Part shown: piece by piece, positions 43,124 through 51,629 of the stretch | Numbering within the stretch: the stretch's first letter is position 1 | How the letters are laid out: the number at the start of each line of letters is the position of its first letter | Source of the DNA: Pontibacter sp. HSC-36F09 | GTDB taxonomy: Bacteria; Bacteroidota; Bacteroidia; Cytophagales; Hymenobacteraceae | Assembly (NCBI RefSeq): GCF_024171605.1 | Contig: NZ_JALKAA010000002.1 | Coordinates: 558,001-622,000, forward strand | DNA length: 64,000 nucleotides | Direction of reading: 5' to 3' | Notes under the pieces: generated by a model | Told to the model about the DNA's origin: nothing | The model's database searches: none | The model's input: the letters and a program-made list of their open reading frames with translations, nothing else | Made by a program: the position numbers and the translations under genes

Positions 43124-43192
43124 ATGGGAATTGAAAATCCTACGCAAACGACAGGAGTAGTGGATACTACTGAAGTGCATAAAGCTATATGA
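43124..43192 (+). CDS. Possible 22-residue leader peptide before the second K+ channel gene
   Basis: ATG at 43124, reading MGIENPTQTTGVVDTTEVHK-AI, stop TGA at 43190-43192, which overlaps the ATG of the next gene (ATGA). The overlap would allow coupled translation. No membrane segment; no relatives recognised. It may be a chance frame in the 95-base spacer. Confidence 0.3.
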   Translation: MGIENPTQTTGVVDTTEVHKAI

Positions 43193-44988
43193 GTACAGAA
43201 AGACTCAACAGAGCGTTATACGGCAGCAAACTGAGGGTATACGCCATCATGCGCCGGACGACTTACCTGCTCACGCTGATATCGGTGGGCCTGCTGGTTT
43301 ACGCACATGGTATGGTGGAGGACCCGGATACTGTACAAAAAGTGTTTTATGCCATAGACGGGATTTTTGCAGTCTTTGTAACCATTTACCTGCTCCGGAT
43401 ACTGTATGCCTTTGAACGCGTGAGGTTTCTGAGGCGCACCTGGTTTGAAGGCACCCTGATGGCGATCGTTTTCATCAACCTGGTGGGCACCTATTTGCTG
43501 CAACTGCCCATTATTTACAACCTGTTTGATAGCGTTGATATAAAGGTTTCAGTGGAGCTGTACCGGGTGGCGGTGTCAGTATACATGCTGGTGCTGCTTC
43601 TGATAGAGTTGCTGGAAACCCGGGTCTACTTCAAGGTCCTGCAGTTTAAGCCGACGGTTGTCTTCCTGCTGAGCTTCGTGTTCCTGATCTTATTGGGTTC
43701 CGGGCTCCTGATGATGCCGAACATGATTACCTCGCCGGGCAGTATGCGCTACATCGATGCCCTTTTTATGGCTACCACAACCTCCTGTGTAACAGGTCTG
43801 GTGGTGGTGGACCCGGGCACGTACTTCACGTTTTCAGGGCAAGTGGTACTGCTCATGTTGATACAGCTGGGAGGATTGGGCATTCTGACCTTCGCCACAT
43901 TCTTCGTTTCGCTTATGCGGCAGGGGATGGGCATCAAACAACACCTGGCCATGTACGAGATCCTGGAAAGTGACTCGATCTTCTCCACCCAACACCTGTT
44001 GCGCAAACTGGTGTTGATGACTTTTACGATCGAAGCGGTCGGGGCGCTGATTATCTTTACGACCTGGGACAAAAACCTGGAATTCGTCAGCTTGGGCAGT
44101 AAAATATTTTACTCCGTTTTTCACTCGGTTTCGGCTTTTTGCAATGCGGGCATCTCCCTATACCCGGAGGGGTTGTACACAGCGGCAGTACGCAATTCGT
44201 ACGCGTTACATCTTGTCATCGCGGTGCTGATTATTCTGGGCGGTATCGGTTTCCCGACTATGATTGATGTACTATCTCCTCAGTCGATCCGCGCCCGTAT
44301 GAGGGCCCCGTGGAAAAACTGGAGACTGCTCACCCGCATCAGCATTTATACTTCTATCGGTTTGATTGCCCTGGGTACCGTGGGGTTTTTCCTGTTGGAG
44401 TACTTCAACACGCTGGCGCACCTGAACTTTGGGGAAGCCGTTATCACATCCTTTTTCCAGTCTGTCACCACCCGCACGGCCGGCTACAACACCGTGGATA
44501 TTTCGGCTCTATCGGTGCCAACCCTGCTGATGTTCATCTTTCTCATGTTTATTGGGGCTTCTCCTGGTTCCACGGGCGGGGGTATCAAGACGACCACATT
44601 CCTCATCATTTTGCTTACTGTGTGGACTACCATCCGGGGTAAGCGCTACGTGGAGATTGGCAAGAGAACGATTCCGCACGCTGTGTCCTACAAAGCCTTT
44701 TCAGTGTTTGTCTTTGCCGCCATACTCAACCTCCTGTTCCTGTTTACTCTTACCATCACTGATTCTCAGTTTGACGTGATGCGGCTCGCCATTGAGCAGG
44801 TATCGGCTTTTGCCACAGTAGGGCTGAGCACAGGTATAACGGCCGGCATGTCGGACGCCGGAAAAGGGGTGTTGATTCTATCCATGTTCATCGGGCGGGT
44901 AGGTACGCTTACTCTTGCTGTTGCGCTCAGTACCCGCACCACCACAACCGCTTACAAATTCCCGGAAACGCATGTGCCAGTCGGGTAA
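43189..44988 (+). CDS. Trk/Ktr-type K+ transporter membrane subunit, copy 2
   Basis: 599 residues, same length and alignment as its upstream neighbour, including the four-segment N-terminal extension. P-loops: TSCVTGLVVVD, SAFCNAGISLYPEG, TTRTAGYNTVD and SAFATVGLSTGITAG. The pair is a tandem duplication that has diverged mainly at synonymous and conservative sites. Two different channel subunits may give two transporters with different kinetics or a mixed dimer; the sequence cannot say. A strong terminator follows. Confidence 0.9.
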   Translation: MSTERLNRALYGSKLRVYAIMRRTTYLLTLISVGLLVYAHGMVEDPDTVQKVFYAIDGIFAVFVTIYLLRILYAFERVRFLRRTWFEGTLMAIVFINLVGTYLLQLPIIYNLFDSVDIKVSVELYRVAVSVYMLVLLLIELLETRVYFKVLQFKPTVVFLLSFVFLILLGSGLLMMPNMITSPGSMRYIDALFMATTTSCVTGLVVVDPGTYFTFSGQVVLLMLIQLGGLGILTFATFFVSLMRQGMGIKQHLAMYEILESDSIFSTQHLLRKLVLMTFTIEAVGALIIFTTWDKNLEFVSLGSKIFYSVFHSVSAFCNAGISLYPEGLYTAAVRNSYALHLVIAVLIILGGIGFPTMIDVLSPQSIRARMRAPWKNWRLLTRISIYTSIGLIALGTVGFFLLEYFNTLAHLNFGEAVITSFFQSVTTRTAGYNTVDISALSVPTLLMFIFLMFIGASPGSTGGGIKTTTFLIILLTVWTTIRGKRYVEIGKRTIPHAVSYKAFSVFVFAAILNLLFLFTLTITDSQFDVMRLAIEQVSAFATVGLSTGITAGMSDAGKGVLILSMFIGRVGTLTLAVALSTRTTTTAYKFPETHVPVG

Positions 44989-45078
44989 GAGGGTTTTGGT
45001 GTTAACAATTAGTTGTGGAGTGTATAGAGCAGAGTGTTTGACGGGGATTATATTCAGACATTTATATTCCCGACCCTT

Positions 45079-45123
45079 CATAACAGCGAAGGCCCGCCAA
45101 ATAGGCGGGCCTTCGCTGTTATG
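45079..45123. terminator. Bidirectional terminator
   Basis: Perfect 20-bp stem (45079-45098 with 45104-45123) and a five-base loop; core GCGAAGGCCCGCC. Lies between the convergent K+ channel and hemE genes. Confidence 0.92.
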
Positions 45124-45153
45124 TATGAAAAGGTCAATTCTAATCTCTTAACT

Positions 45154-46200
45154 CTAAAACTCTCCAACTCCTAAACTTCCAAACTCCTTCACCGTCTGAA
45201 TAAAGCATTTTACCTTCTCAGGATCAGTGTCCGGGTATACGCCGTGGCCGAGGTTGGCAATGTGACGCTGTGGTCCAAACTCCTTCAGCATTTTGATGGT
45301 TTCGTCCTGGATAGTCTCAAATGAACTGTAAAGCAGGCAAGGGTCCATGTTGCCTTGCAGCGTTTTGTTCGGACCAACCTGTGCTCTGGATGTTTTGATA
45401 TCCATATTCCAGTCAAGGCCAATGGTTTCGCAGTTTAGTTTGCTGAAATCCTCCAGCGCAAAGAAAGCACCCTTGGCAAAAACCGTTACCGGTACATCGT
45501 TTATGGCGTTGCAAATTTCGGTGATGTAAGGCAGTGAGAACTCACGGTAGTGCGTCGGAGGCAGGATTCCTGCCCAGGAGTCGAATACCTGAATCAGGTT
45601 AGCGCCTGCCTCTACCTGTGCTTTCAGGTAGGCAATGGTGGTATCGGTGATCATGCGCAGCATCTGGTGCGCCAGTTTCGGATTGGTATACAGCAAACCG
45701 CGGGCATGCGAGAACGTCTTGGAGCCGCTGCCTTCCACCATGTACGCCAGGATCGTCCACGGCGCGCCGGCAAATCCGATAAGCGGCACGCGTCCGTTCA
45801 AGGCTCTTTTGGTCACTTTGATGGCTTCCAGCACATAACCCAGGTGCTCGTGCGGGTCGGCAACGCGCAAACGGGCCAGGTCAGCCTCAGTGCGGATAGT
45901 TTTTGGGAACCAGGGACCGCGCTTCTCTACCATTTCGTAGGTACAGCCCATTGCCTCCGGCACCACCAGGATGTCAGAGAAGATGATGGCAGCGTCCACG
46001 TCCAGAATATCCACAGGTTGGATGGTCACTTCAGCGGCCAGATCCGGTGTTTCCACCAGTTCCTTAAATCCGCTCAGGCTTTCGCGTACGGCTCTGTATT
46101 CAGGTAAGATGCGGCCGGCCTGGCGCATCAGCCACACCGGAGTACGTTCTACGGTCTCTCCTTTGGCGGCTCTTATAAGCAGGTCATTCTTCAGTTGCAT
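45154..46200 (-). CDS. hemE: Uroporphyrinogen decarboxylase
   Basis: 348 residues from the ATG at 46200. HemE signatures: [16 protein letters not shown] near residue 22, [11 protein letters not shown] near 80, [17 protein letters not shown] near 145 and [10 protein letters not shown] near 205. It makes coproporphyrinogen III in haem synthesis. An upstream extension of 18 codons contains the -7 box TATCTTTG, four bases before this ATG, so the extension is not translated and the mRNA is likely leaderless. Single gene, convergent with the K+ channel operon. Confidence 0.96.
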   Translation of the reverse strand: MQLKNDLLIRAAKGETVERTPVWLMRQAGRILPEYRAVRESLSGFKELVETPDLAAEVTIQPVDILDVDAAIIFSDILVVPEAMGCTYEMVEKRGPWFPKTIRTEADLARLRVADPHEHLGYVLEAIKVTKRALNGRVPLIGFAGAPWTILAYMVEGSGSKTFSHARGLLYTNPKLAHQMLRMITDTTIAYLKAQVEAGANLIQVFDSWAGILPPTHYREFSLPYITEICNAINDVPVTVFAKGAFFALEDFSKLNCETIGLDWNMDIKTSRAQVGPNKTLQGNMDPCLLYSSFETIQDETIKMLKEFGPQRHIANLGHGVYPDTDPEKVKCFIQTVKEFGSLGVGEF

Positions 46201-46204
46201 GGCA

Positions 46205-46212
46205 CAAAGATA
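46205..46212 (-). promoter_or_regulatory. -7 promoter box of hemE
   Basis: TATCTTTG on the minus strand, an exact TAnnTTTG match, only four bases before the hemE ATG at 46200. This decides the start and suggests a leaderless transcript. Confidence 0.65.
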
Positions 46213-46360
46213 CGTTAAAATTGCTGACTGTCGGAAGATGATTGTTATCACCAAAAGGACATGAGCTATACCTGACTGTTAAAATGTTTTACTCTTGCTC
46301 ATAGAAGAATGTTAGGTTTTGTTTTCGCCTGTCCGGCTAGGGTTTGCAGGTATAGCGGTG

Positions 46361-46410
46361 GTGGTGTGAGTGTCCTCCACTATTGACTAATATGGTGGGG
46401 TCTCTGGCCC
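46361..46410 (+). repeat. REP element, decayed copy
   Basis: GTGTGAGTGTCCTCC...TGGTGGGGTCTCTGGCCC keeps the order and part of the REP hairpins seen around the RAYT gene, with many substitutions. Assignment rests partly on its place in the composite element. Confidence 0.45.
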
Positions 46411-46411
46411 A

Positions 46412-46435
46412 GGTATAGGTATAGGTATAGGTATA
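46412..46435. repeat. Tandem (GGTATA)4 array
   Basis: Four exact copies of GGTATA, followed by a partial GGT. Opposite strand orientation to the array at 4549-4584. Confidence 0.95.
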
Positions 46436-46868
46436 GGTGCGCCTTTGCTCCATACCGTAAGTTTAGTGTCAGAGTAACTGGTAATGGCACATGTGGCCAG
46501 TTTGTAATTGGCGTAGCTACTGCTGTAGGTATAGCAACTTATTCATTCTATAGTTTCGCCTGTGCGGCGGGCACCTACTTTTTTTCTTGACAAAAAAAGT
46601 AGGCAAAAAAGTCAAGACCCTCCAAACTCGCTGAACGCTCGAACAGTGGAGTGTCGTTTGGTGCACTTGGCTGATGTGATCTGTTTCATAGGTTAAGGGG
46701 CAAGTTACTCTTGCTATACCTACCAGTGGTACGTGCTAAGAGGCTTATACCTGACACAGGTAATGACAGAAGTCCCCCCTTTGAAGGGGGCAGGGGGATG
46801 ACAATCGTGCACAACTCCTTCCCCTATTATGGGGGTAGGGGGCCTCTTTAAATCAAGAAGATACTGAG

Positions 46869-47489
46869 TCACACAAAAAACAGCCCCTGTATACCTGTTA
46901 CAATAAAATTGACCCCTATCGACAGTACTATAAAACCCATTATTCTCGATAATGCTGAGAGTCCCGCCTTGCCCATAAACTGCAGCAACTGGTGGGAGAA
47001 GATAAGGATGAGATAGGCGACCACGGCTAGCGCAACAATAGCAGTTACCACCAAGCCCAAATCCGTAACCTGTAGCGCATCAGAGTATAGACTAATACTC
47101 ACGGCGATAGCTCCCGGACCCGACAACATGGGCATGGCGAGCGGTGCAAAGGAAATGTCTTCTTTCTGCATGCTCTCTTTCATCACGCCTTTCGACACTT
47201 TTTTGCCTCGGTGTGCCTTGCTGGAAAGCAGTTCGAAGCCTGCTTTCATAATCATCAGTCCGCCCGCAATGCGGATGTCGTGTAACCGGATACCGAAAAA
47301 GTTGAGCACGTACTGCCCGGCCAGAAAAAAAACGGCCAGTATTAGGGCCATGTAAATACAGGCTCGCAAGGCCTGTTGGTTGCGATTTGAAGGGGTATCG
47401 TCCTGGGTGAGCGTTAAAAAGACGGGCATCGCTCCGAAGGGGTTCACTACACTAAACAGGGCCGAAAAAGTGGCCAGCATCATTTCCAT
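46869..47489 (-). CDS. MarC family integral membrane protein, copy 1
   Basis: 206 residues, six membrane segments. Start MEMMLATFSALFSVVNPFGAMP; the family motif NPFG(A)MPVFLTLT, GGLMIMKAGFELL and the middle block MPMLSGPGAIAVSISLY are clear. MarC/UPF0056 proteins are found across bacteria and have no settled transport substrate; the old link to multiple antibiotic resistance has been withdrawn. Tandem paralogue of the gene at 47582; both read leftwards and are separated by 92 bases. Confidence 0.9.
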   Translation of the reverse strand: MEMMLATFSALFSVVNPFGAMPVFLTLTQDDTPSNRNQQALRACIYMALILAVFFLAGQYVLNFFGIRLHDIRIAGGLMIMKAGFELLSSKAHRGKKVSKGVMKESMQKEDISFAPLAMPMLSGPGAIAVSISLYSDALQVTDLGLVVTAIVALAVVAYLILIFSHQLLQFMGKAGLSALSRIMGFIVLSIGVNFIVTGIQGLFFV

Positions 47490-47581
47490 AGCTTGGTCAG
47501 GCGTTATTCTGATGCAAAGCTAGGGAGGTGAAATTACGCCTGCGTTACCGTCGCGTTGTATGATTGTTAAGTGTGTTGTGA

Positions 47582-48199
47582 CTACGACAAAAACAGCGCG
47601 TAAATAGCTGACACGATGAAATTCACACCAATCGACAGCACAATAAAACCCATGATGCGAGAGAGCGCAGAGAGACCTGCCTTGCCCATGAAACGCGTGA
47701 GCTGGGTCGAGAAGCGAAGGATCACGTAGCTGATTGCGGCGAGCAGGATGATGCCGATAAGAATCAAAGTCATATCCAGGAAAGAAAGCGAAGTGGTAAA
47801 CAGACCGATGCTCACCGCAATAGCTCCCGGCCCCGACAACATGGGCATGGCCAGCGGCGTGAAGGAGATGTCTTCTTTTTGCTGCGCTTCTTCCACCACA
47901 TCCGGCGACACTTTTTTAGTACTGCCACCTGGGGTAAGCAGGTCAAATCCTGCCTTCATAATCATCAGTCCGCCAGCGATGCGCAGGTCGTGGATGCGGA
48001 TACCAAAGAAGTTGAGCACGTACTGCCCGGCCAGAAAAAAGACCGCCAAAATGCCCACCATGAAGAGACAAGCCTTGAGCGCCTGTTGGTTACGTTGTTC
48101 AGTTGTGTCGTTCTGAGTAAGAGTCAGGAAGACCGGCATGGCGCCGAAAGGGTTCACAACGGAGAAGAGGGCAGAAAGCGTAGCAAGAATAATTTCCAT
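47582..48199 (-). CDS. MarC family integral membrane protein, copy 2
   Basis: 205 residues from the ATG at 48199 (MEIILATLSALFSVVNPFG), which aligns with the start of copy 1; the frame's 14 extra upstream codons contain a -7-like TACGTTTA and are unlikely to be translated. The same six segments and MPMLSGPGAIAVSIGLF block. The two copies are close to identical in the C-terminal segment (MGKAGLSALSRIMGFIVLSI), so the duplication is fairly recent or kept similar by gene conversion. Confidence 0.9.
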   Translation of the reverse strand: MEIILATLSALFSVVNPFGAMPVFLTLTQNDTTEQRNQQALKACLFMVGILAVFFLAGQYVLNFFGIRIHDLRIAGGLMIMKAGFDLLTPGGSTKKVSPDVVEEAQQKEDISFTPLAMPMLSGPGAIAVSIGLFTTSLSFLDMTLILIGIILLAAISYVILRFSTQLTRFMGKAGLSALSRIMGFIVLSIGVNFIVSAIYALFLS

Positions 48200-48313
48200 G
48201 AATGCGATAAACGTATAGCCAACAATATAGTTTTTAATCAATATAAAAACAAAGAAGCGCGGGCGGCAGGTATAGAAATTCTCTAGGGGGAAGGCCGATT
48301 AAAACATAATCCT

Positions 48314-48321
48314 TAATTTTG
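48314..48321 (+). promoter_or_regulatory. -7 promoter box of purK-purE
   Basis: TAATTTTG, exact TAnnTTTG, 28 bases before the purK ATG. Confidence 0.55.
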
Positions 48322-48349
48322 GGTAGAAAACACCCTAAGCAACAATACT

Positions 48350-49480
48350 ATGAAAGGAGAGGTAAAGCTCGGGATACTGGGCGGCGGGCAGCTGGGCCGC
48401 ATGCTGATTCAGGCCGGGCTCGATTTTAATATTTATACCCTGGTACTCGATCCGGACGAGAACGCACCTTGCAAGGACGTGTGCCACGAGTTCTTCGTGG
48501 GCAGTTTCCGCGACTTCGACACCGTCTATGAATTCGGCAAGAACTGCGACGTCCTCACCATCGAGATCGAGCACGTAAACGCCGATGCCCTGGAGAAACT
48601 GGAGCAGGAAGGCGTGAAGGTATACCCGGACGCTAAAACGGTGCGCACCATTCAGGACAAAGGATTTCAGAAAGAGTTCTACCGCCAGCACGCTATACCT
48701 ACCGCTGATTTCAGAATCTTGAAAGACGCCGAGGAATTAAAATCCAACACGGACTTTTTGCCCGCTTTCCAGAAGCTGCGCCGCGAAGGCTACGATGGCC
48801 GAGGCGTAACCCGCCTGCAGAACGAGGCCGATCTGGGCAAGGGCTTCACTGAGCCGTCGGTGCTGGAGAAACTAGTGGATTTTGAGAAGGAGATCTCTGT
48901 GATCGTGGCCCGCAACGCCAGCGGACAGGTGACCGCCTTCCCGGTAGTGGAGCTGAGCTTCAATCCGGAGCACAACCTCGTGGACTCGCTTTTTGCGCCT
49001 GCCAACGTGCCCTACAAAATGCAGCGCATGGCCATCGAGATCGCTACCCGCGTGATCGAATCCTTCGACATGGTCGGGATACTGGCTGTGGAGATGTTCC
49101 TGACCAAGGATGGGCAGATACTGGTGAACGAGGTGGCGCCGCGTCCGCACAACAGCGGTCACCATACCATCAAGGCCAACTACACTTCGCAATACGAGCA
49201 GCACCTGCGCGCCATCCTCAACCTGCCACTGGGAAGCACCGATATCCAGAGTGCCGCCGTGATGCTTAACCTCTTGGGGGAACCGGGCTACGATGGCGAG
49301 GCAAAATATGAAGGTCTGCAGGAGGCGCTGGCCGTGCCGGGTGTCTACATTCACCTGTATGGCAAGAAATATACCCGTGCCGCCCGCAAGATGGGCCACA
49401 TCACCGTGTTGGGCAGCGACCTGCAGGAGGCGCAGCAGCGGGCTGAGCAAATCCGTAACGTAATCAAAGTAATCGCATAA
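48350..49480 (+). CDS. purK: N5-carboxyaminoimidazole ribonucleotide synthase
   Basis: 376 residues of the ATP-grasp family. KLGILGGGQLGRMLIQAG at the N-terminus, IEIEHVNADALE near residue 72, QDKGFQKEFYRQHAIPT, KLRREGYDGRGVTRL (ATP-binding loop) and NEVAPRPHNSGHHTI near residue 262. It carboxylates AIR using ATP and bicarbonate in purine synthesis. Its stop is two bases before the purE start, so the two enzymes of this step are made together. Confidence 0.97.
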   Translation: MKGEVKLGILGGGQLGRMLIQAGLDFNIYTLVLDPDENAPCKDVCHEFFVGSFRDFDTVYEFGKNCDVLTIEIEHVNADALEKLEQEGVKVYPDAKTVRTIQDKGFQKEFYRQHAIPTADFRILKDAEELKSNTDFLPAFQKLRREGYDGRGVTRLQNEADLGKGFTEPSVLEKLVDFEKEISVIVARNASGQVTAFPVVELSFNPEHNLVDSLFAPANVPYKMQRMAIEIATRVIESFDMVGILAVEMFLTKDGQILVNEVAPRPHNSGHHTIKANYTSQYEQHLRAILNLPLGSTDIQSAAVMLNLLGEPGYDGEAKYEGLQEALAVPGVYIHLYGKKYTRAARKMGHITVLGSDLQEAQQRAEQIRNVIKVIA

Positions 49481-49482
49481 TT

Positions 49483-50007
49483 ATGGCTAATGAAACAACC
49501 ACACAGCCGCTTGTAGGCATTATCATGGGCAGCCAGTCTGACATGAAAGTAATGGAAGCGGCGGCTGAGATCCTGGAAAACCTGGGTGTTCCTTTTGAGA
49601 TCACGATCGTGTCGGCGCACCGTACCCCGCACCGTATGTTTGAGTATGCCGAGCAGGCCCGCAAAAAAGGCCTGAAGGTGATCATCGCCGGAGCAGGCGG
49701 CGCAGCCCACCTGCCAGGTATGGTGGCCTCGATCACGACACTTCCGGTTATCGGCGTGCCGGTGAAGTCAAGCAACTCCATCGACGGCTGGGACTCGGTA
49801 CTCTCGATCCTGCAAATGCCGGGCGGCGTGCCGGTGGCCACTGTGGCACTAGACGGTGCCCTGAATGCAGGTATACTGGCTGCTCAGATTATCGGTACTT
49901 CCAACGCTGCCGTGGCAGATAAGCTGGAGAAGTATAAGGTTGGTCTGAAAGATAAAGTTATGCGCTCGGTAGAAGAATTACGGCGCGGTGATCGTGATCT
50001 TGATTAA
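49483..50007 (+). CDS. purE: N5-carboxyaminoimidazole ribonucleotide mutase
   Basis: 174 residues. Class I PurE signatures: GIIMGSQSDMKVM, the catalytic histidine in VSAHRTPHRM, AGAGGAAHLPGMVAS, PVKSSNSIDGWDSVLSI and QMPGGVPVATVALDGA. It moves the carboxylate of N5-CAIR to carbon. Second gene of the purK-purE operon. Its 3' end is found again as a decayed fragment at 51434-51487, next to a second copy of the neighbouring barrel gene. Confidence 0.97.
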   Translation: MANETTTQPLVGIIMGSQSDMKVMEAAAEILENLGVPFEITIVSAHRTPHRMFEYAEQARKKGLKVIIAGAGGAAHLPGMVASITTLPVIGVPVKSSNSIDGWDSVLSILQMPGGVPVATVALDGALNAGILAAQIIGTSNAAVADKLEKYKVGLKDKVMRSVEELRRGDRDLD

Positions 50008-50027
50008 GTTATAGTCTATTCTAATAA

Positions 50028-50065
50028 CAAAAAGGGCCGCAGTATAAATACTGCGGCCCTTTTTG
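50028..50065. terminator. Bidirectional terminator after purE
   Basis: Perfect 18-bp stem (50028-50045 with 50048-50065) and a two-base loop; core AAAAAGGGCCGCAGTAT. Shared by purE and the convergent barrel gene. A related hairpin is at 51515-51560. Confidence 0.92.
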
Positions 50066-50071
50066 AAAGCT

Positions 50072-51310
50072 CTAAAACCTATACCCTGCCATTATGCTGA
50101 ATCCTTTAACACTGCTGGCAAGGCTTCGGATATTGGAGATACCCTCTGTTGTCTCGTACCTTGTCTCGATGAGTAGTGCCCTGTTATGCATTGGGTACAG
50201 GATACCTATACCTGCCTGCGCACCGAACATATACTGCTTAAAAATGCTGCCCGGCATGGCTTCTGACACTTCGGTATAGCTGGTGTTATGAAAGGTGCTG
50301 GTTTTGGTTTCTACTCTGTCTGTGCTGATAGCATAAGAATAAGAAACTCCGGCGTTTACAAATGGTCTGAACTTGCCTTTGGGAAAGGTATAGCGTAGTT
50401 GAGCAGGGAGCTTCAGGTAGTGCAGATCGAGGAGAATATCGTGTTGTGTAGTTCTACCTGAGTTATTTACATCTCTGATCTCACCTTCGAAGCGATAGGG
50501 GGTGTAAAGTAACTCCAGTACCAGTGTTAGCTTTTCGCTGATGGTTGGATTGGAAACTTCGAGGGCTACTCCACCTCCCAGACCCAGACCGGTAGTGCTG
50601 AACGAAGCTTCTGAATAAGGGTGCTCTCCTGTCATTTGCAGCGTGGGCTTTGAGATAAAGAGCACAGGATACGGTTTTACAGTCGTTTTGCGGGATGGCT
50701 GCACATACTGGTTGCTGTCCATGCATTCATTGTAGTCATTGACTATTTTGGTTAGGCCACCGTGTCGGAATGTTGTGTTCCTAAACCGCTCTTCTGACAT
50801 GGCGGGGCAGTCGGCAAAGGCTGACCCTAGCACACCAAGGTATAGCTTATCCACCATCCGGAAGGTTTTGCCGGTCTCAGGATCTTTCTTGTTGTAGACA
50901 TTCTCTCTGAGTTCCACCAGGTCGTCTCCGTCTTTCGACAGATAAAAGTGGTCCAGGTCCGAGTCATCCCGATACGAGTAAAGAGAGGCTCTGCCTTTTG
51001 TCAGTACCTGCAAAAATAAACGCAGCACAGGCTGTGCCCCATCGGCAGGTATAGTATGCGCCTCGTATACCTTGTTTTCTTTTACAAAGCCATAGCCAGT
51101 CAGCTGGTCAGGAGAATAGGCTTGCTCTGCAGCACCTGGATTAGCCTTAAAAGTAGTGGTTTTAGAATTACGGATTGCCCCCCGGTAATCGACGTACCCT
51201 TGCAGCGTATCGTAGTTCTGGACGATGTAGCCTTCCCTGAAATCTTTTTGAGCAAAAGCGGGTGCAGCGACTAATAAAGTGAGGATAAAGATTAGGTAGA
51301 GCTGTTTCAT
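50072..51310 (-). CDS. PorT-like outer-membrane beta-barrel protein, copy 1
   Basis: 412 residues, signal peptide ending APAFAQ. An N-terminal globular part (~20-215; GYIVQNYDTLQGYVDYRG, ATTTFKANPGA-like) is followed by an outer-membrane barrel of about eight to ten strands (from LGLGGGVALEVSNPTISEKLTLVLELLY to the last FSIMAGYRF, split here). The C-terminal aromatic residue is typical of OMPs. Function unknown. Paralogue of the gene at 51630, with which it shares order and length; the pair comes from a duplication that also took the end of purE. Confidence 0.8.
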   Translation of the reverse strand: MKQLYLIFILTLLVAAPAFAQKDFREGYIVQNYDTLQGYVDYRGAIRNSKTTTFKANPGAAEQAYSPDQLTGYGFVKENKVYEAHTIPADGAQPVLRLFLQVLTKGRASLYSYRDDSDLDHFYLSKDGDDLVELRENVYNKKDPETGKTFRMVDKLYLGVLGSAFADCPAMSEERFRNTTFRHGGLTKIVNDYNECMDSNQYVQPSRKTTVKPYPVLFISKPTLQMTGEHPYSEASFSTTGLGLGGGVALEVSNPTISEKLTLVLELLYTPYRFEGEIRDVNNSGRTTQHDILLDLHYLKLPAQLRYTFPKGKFRPFVNAGVSYSYAISTDRVETKTSTFHNTSYTEVSEAMPGSIFKQYMFGAQAGIGILYPMHNRALLIETRYETTEGISNIRSLASSVKGFSIMAGYRF

Positions 51311-51433
51311 TAAGCTGTTTTAAAGATAGTTCGCGTTGGATATAGATAAATAAATATATATTATAAACCTGCGGAAAATAGAGGCCTATTCAAATGACGA
51401 TGTGCCTGAGTGGATAAGAAATACCAACATAAT

Positions 51434-51487
51434 ACTTAAAGGACAAAGTGATGCGCCCGGTAGAGGAGTTGTGGTGCGGTGACCACG
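51434..51487 (+). pseudogene. Decayed 3' fragment of purE
   Basis: In frame it reads LKDKVMRPVEELWCGDHG, against LKDKVMRSVEELRRGDRD at the end of purE (49945-50001): 14 of 18 residues agree. Base differences are mostly at third positions. Nothing of purE precedes it. A hairpin related to the purE terminator follows (51515-51560) and then the second barrel gene, so this is a footprint of a tandem duplication whose breakpoint fell inside purE. Confidence 0.75.
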
Positions 51488-51514
51488 GGTTGACTATTAA
51501 ACAGAGCATCACGA

Positions 51515-51560
51515 CATATGAAGAGGACCGTAGCGTTTAAGCTGCGGTCCTCTTCATATG
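51515..51560. terminator. Bidirectional terminator, copy of the purE terminator
   Basis: ACATATGAAGAGGACCG / CGGTCCTCTTCATATGT arms around a loop with TAGCGTTTAAGCTG; the inner part resembles the purE terminator (AGGACCGTAGC / GCTGCGGTCCT against AGGGCCGCAGTA / TACTGCGGCCCT). Confidence 0.85.
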
Positions 51561-51629
51561 TCGCTGACTGATACGTTCAGATTTATACTCCATCAATATT
51601 CAGATCCGAACGGGATCTTCAAGGTATAA

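Larger units (their letters stand above)
46361..46798 (-). repeat. Composite non-coding repeat element, copy 2
   Basis: Inverted, diverged copy of the element at 6061-6419; on the plus strand its parts come in reverse order. Decayed REP (46361-46410), (GGTATA)4 array, TTCGCCTGTGCGGCGGGC, stem S2 (CCTACTTTTTTT 46574-46585 with AAAAAAAGTAGG 46592-46603), stem S1 (GACCCTCCA 46616-46624 with TGGAGTGTC 46647-46655), the middle block and the G/C hairpin (46772-46796). S2 pairs C-G where copy 1 pairs T-A; S1 differs from copy 1 at several pairs yet still folds. A further CCCCTATTATGGGG hairpin lies at 46821-46834. Confidence 0.75.

Noticed and set aside
51361-51540. A small gene between the two barrel genes
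   Set aside because: The only protein-like stretch is the purE tail fragment, which lacks a start and everything before the last 18 codons or so.
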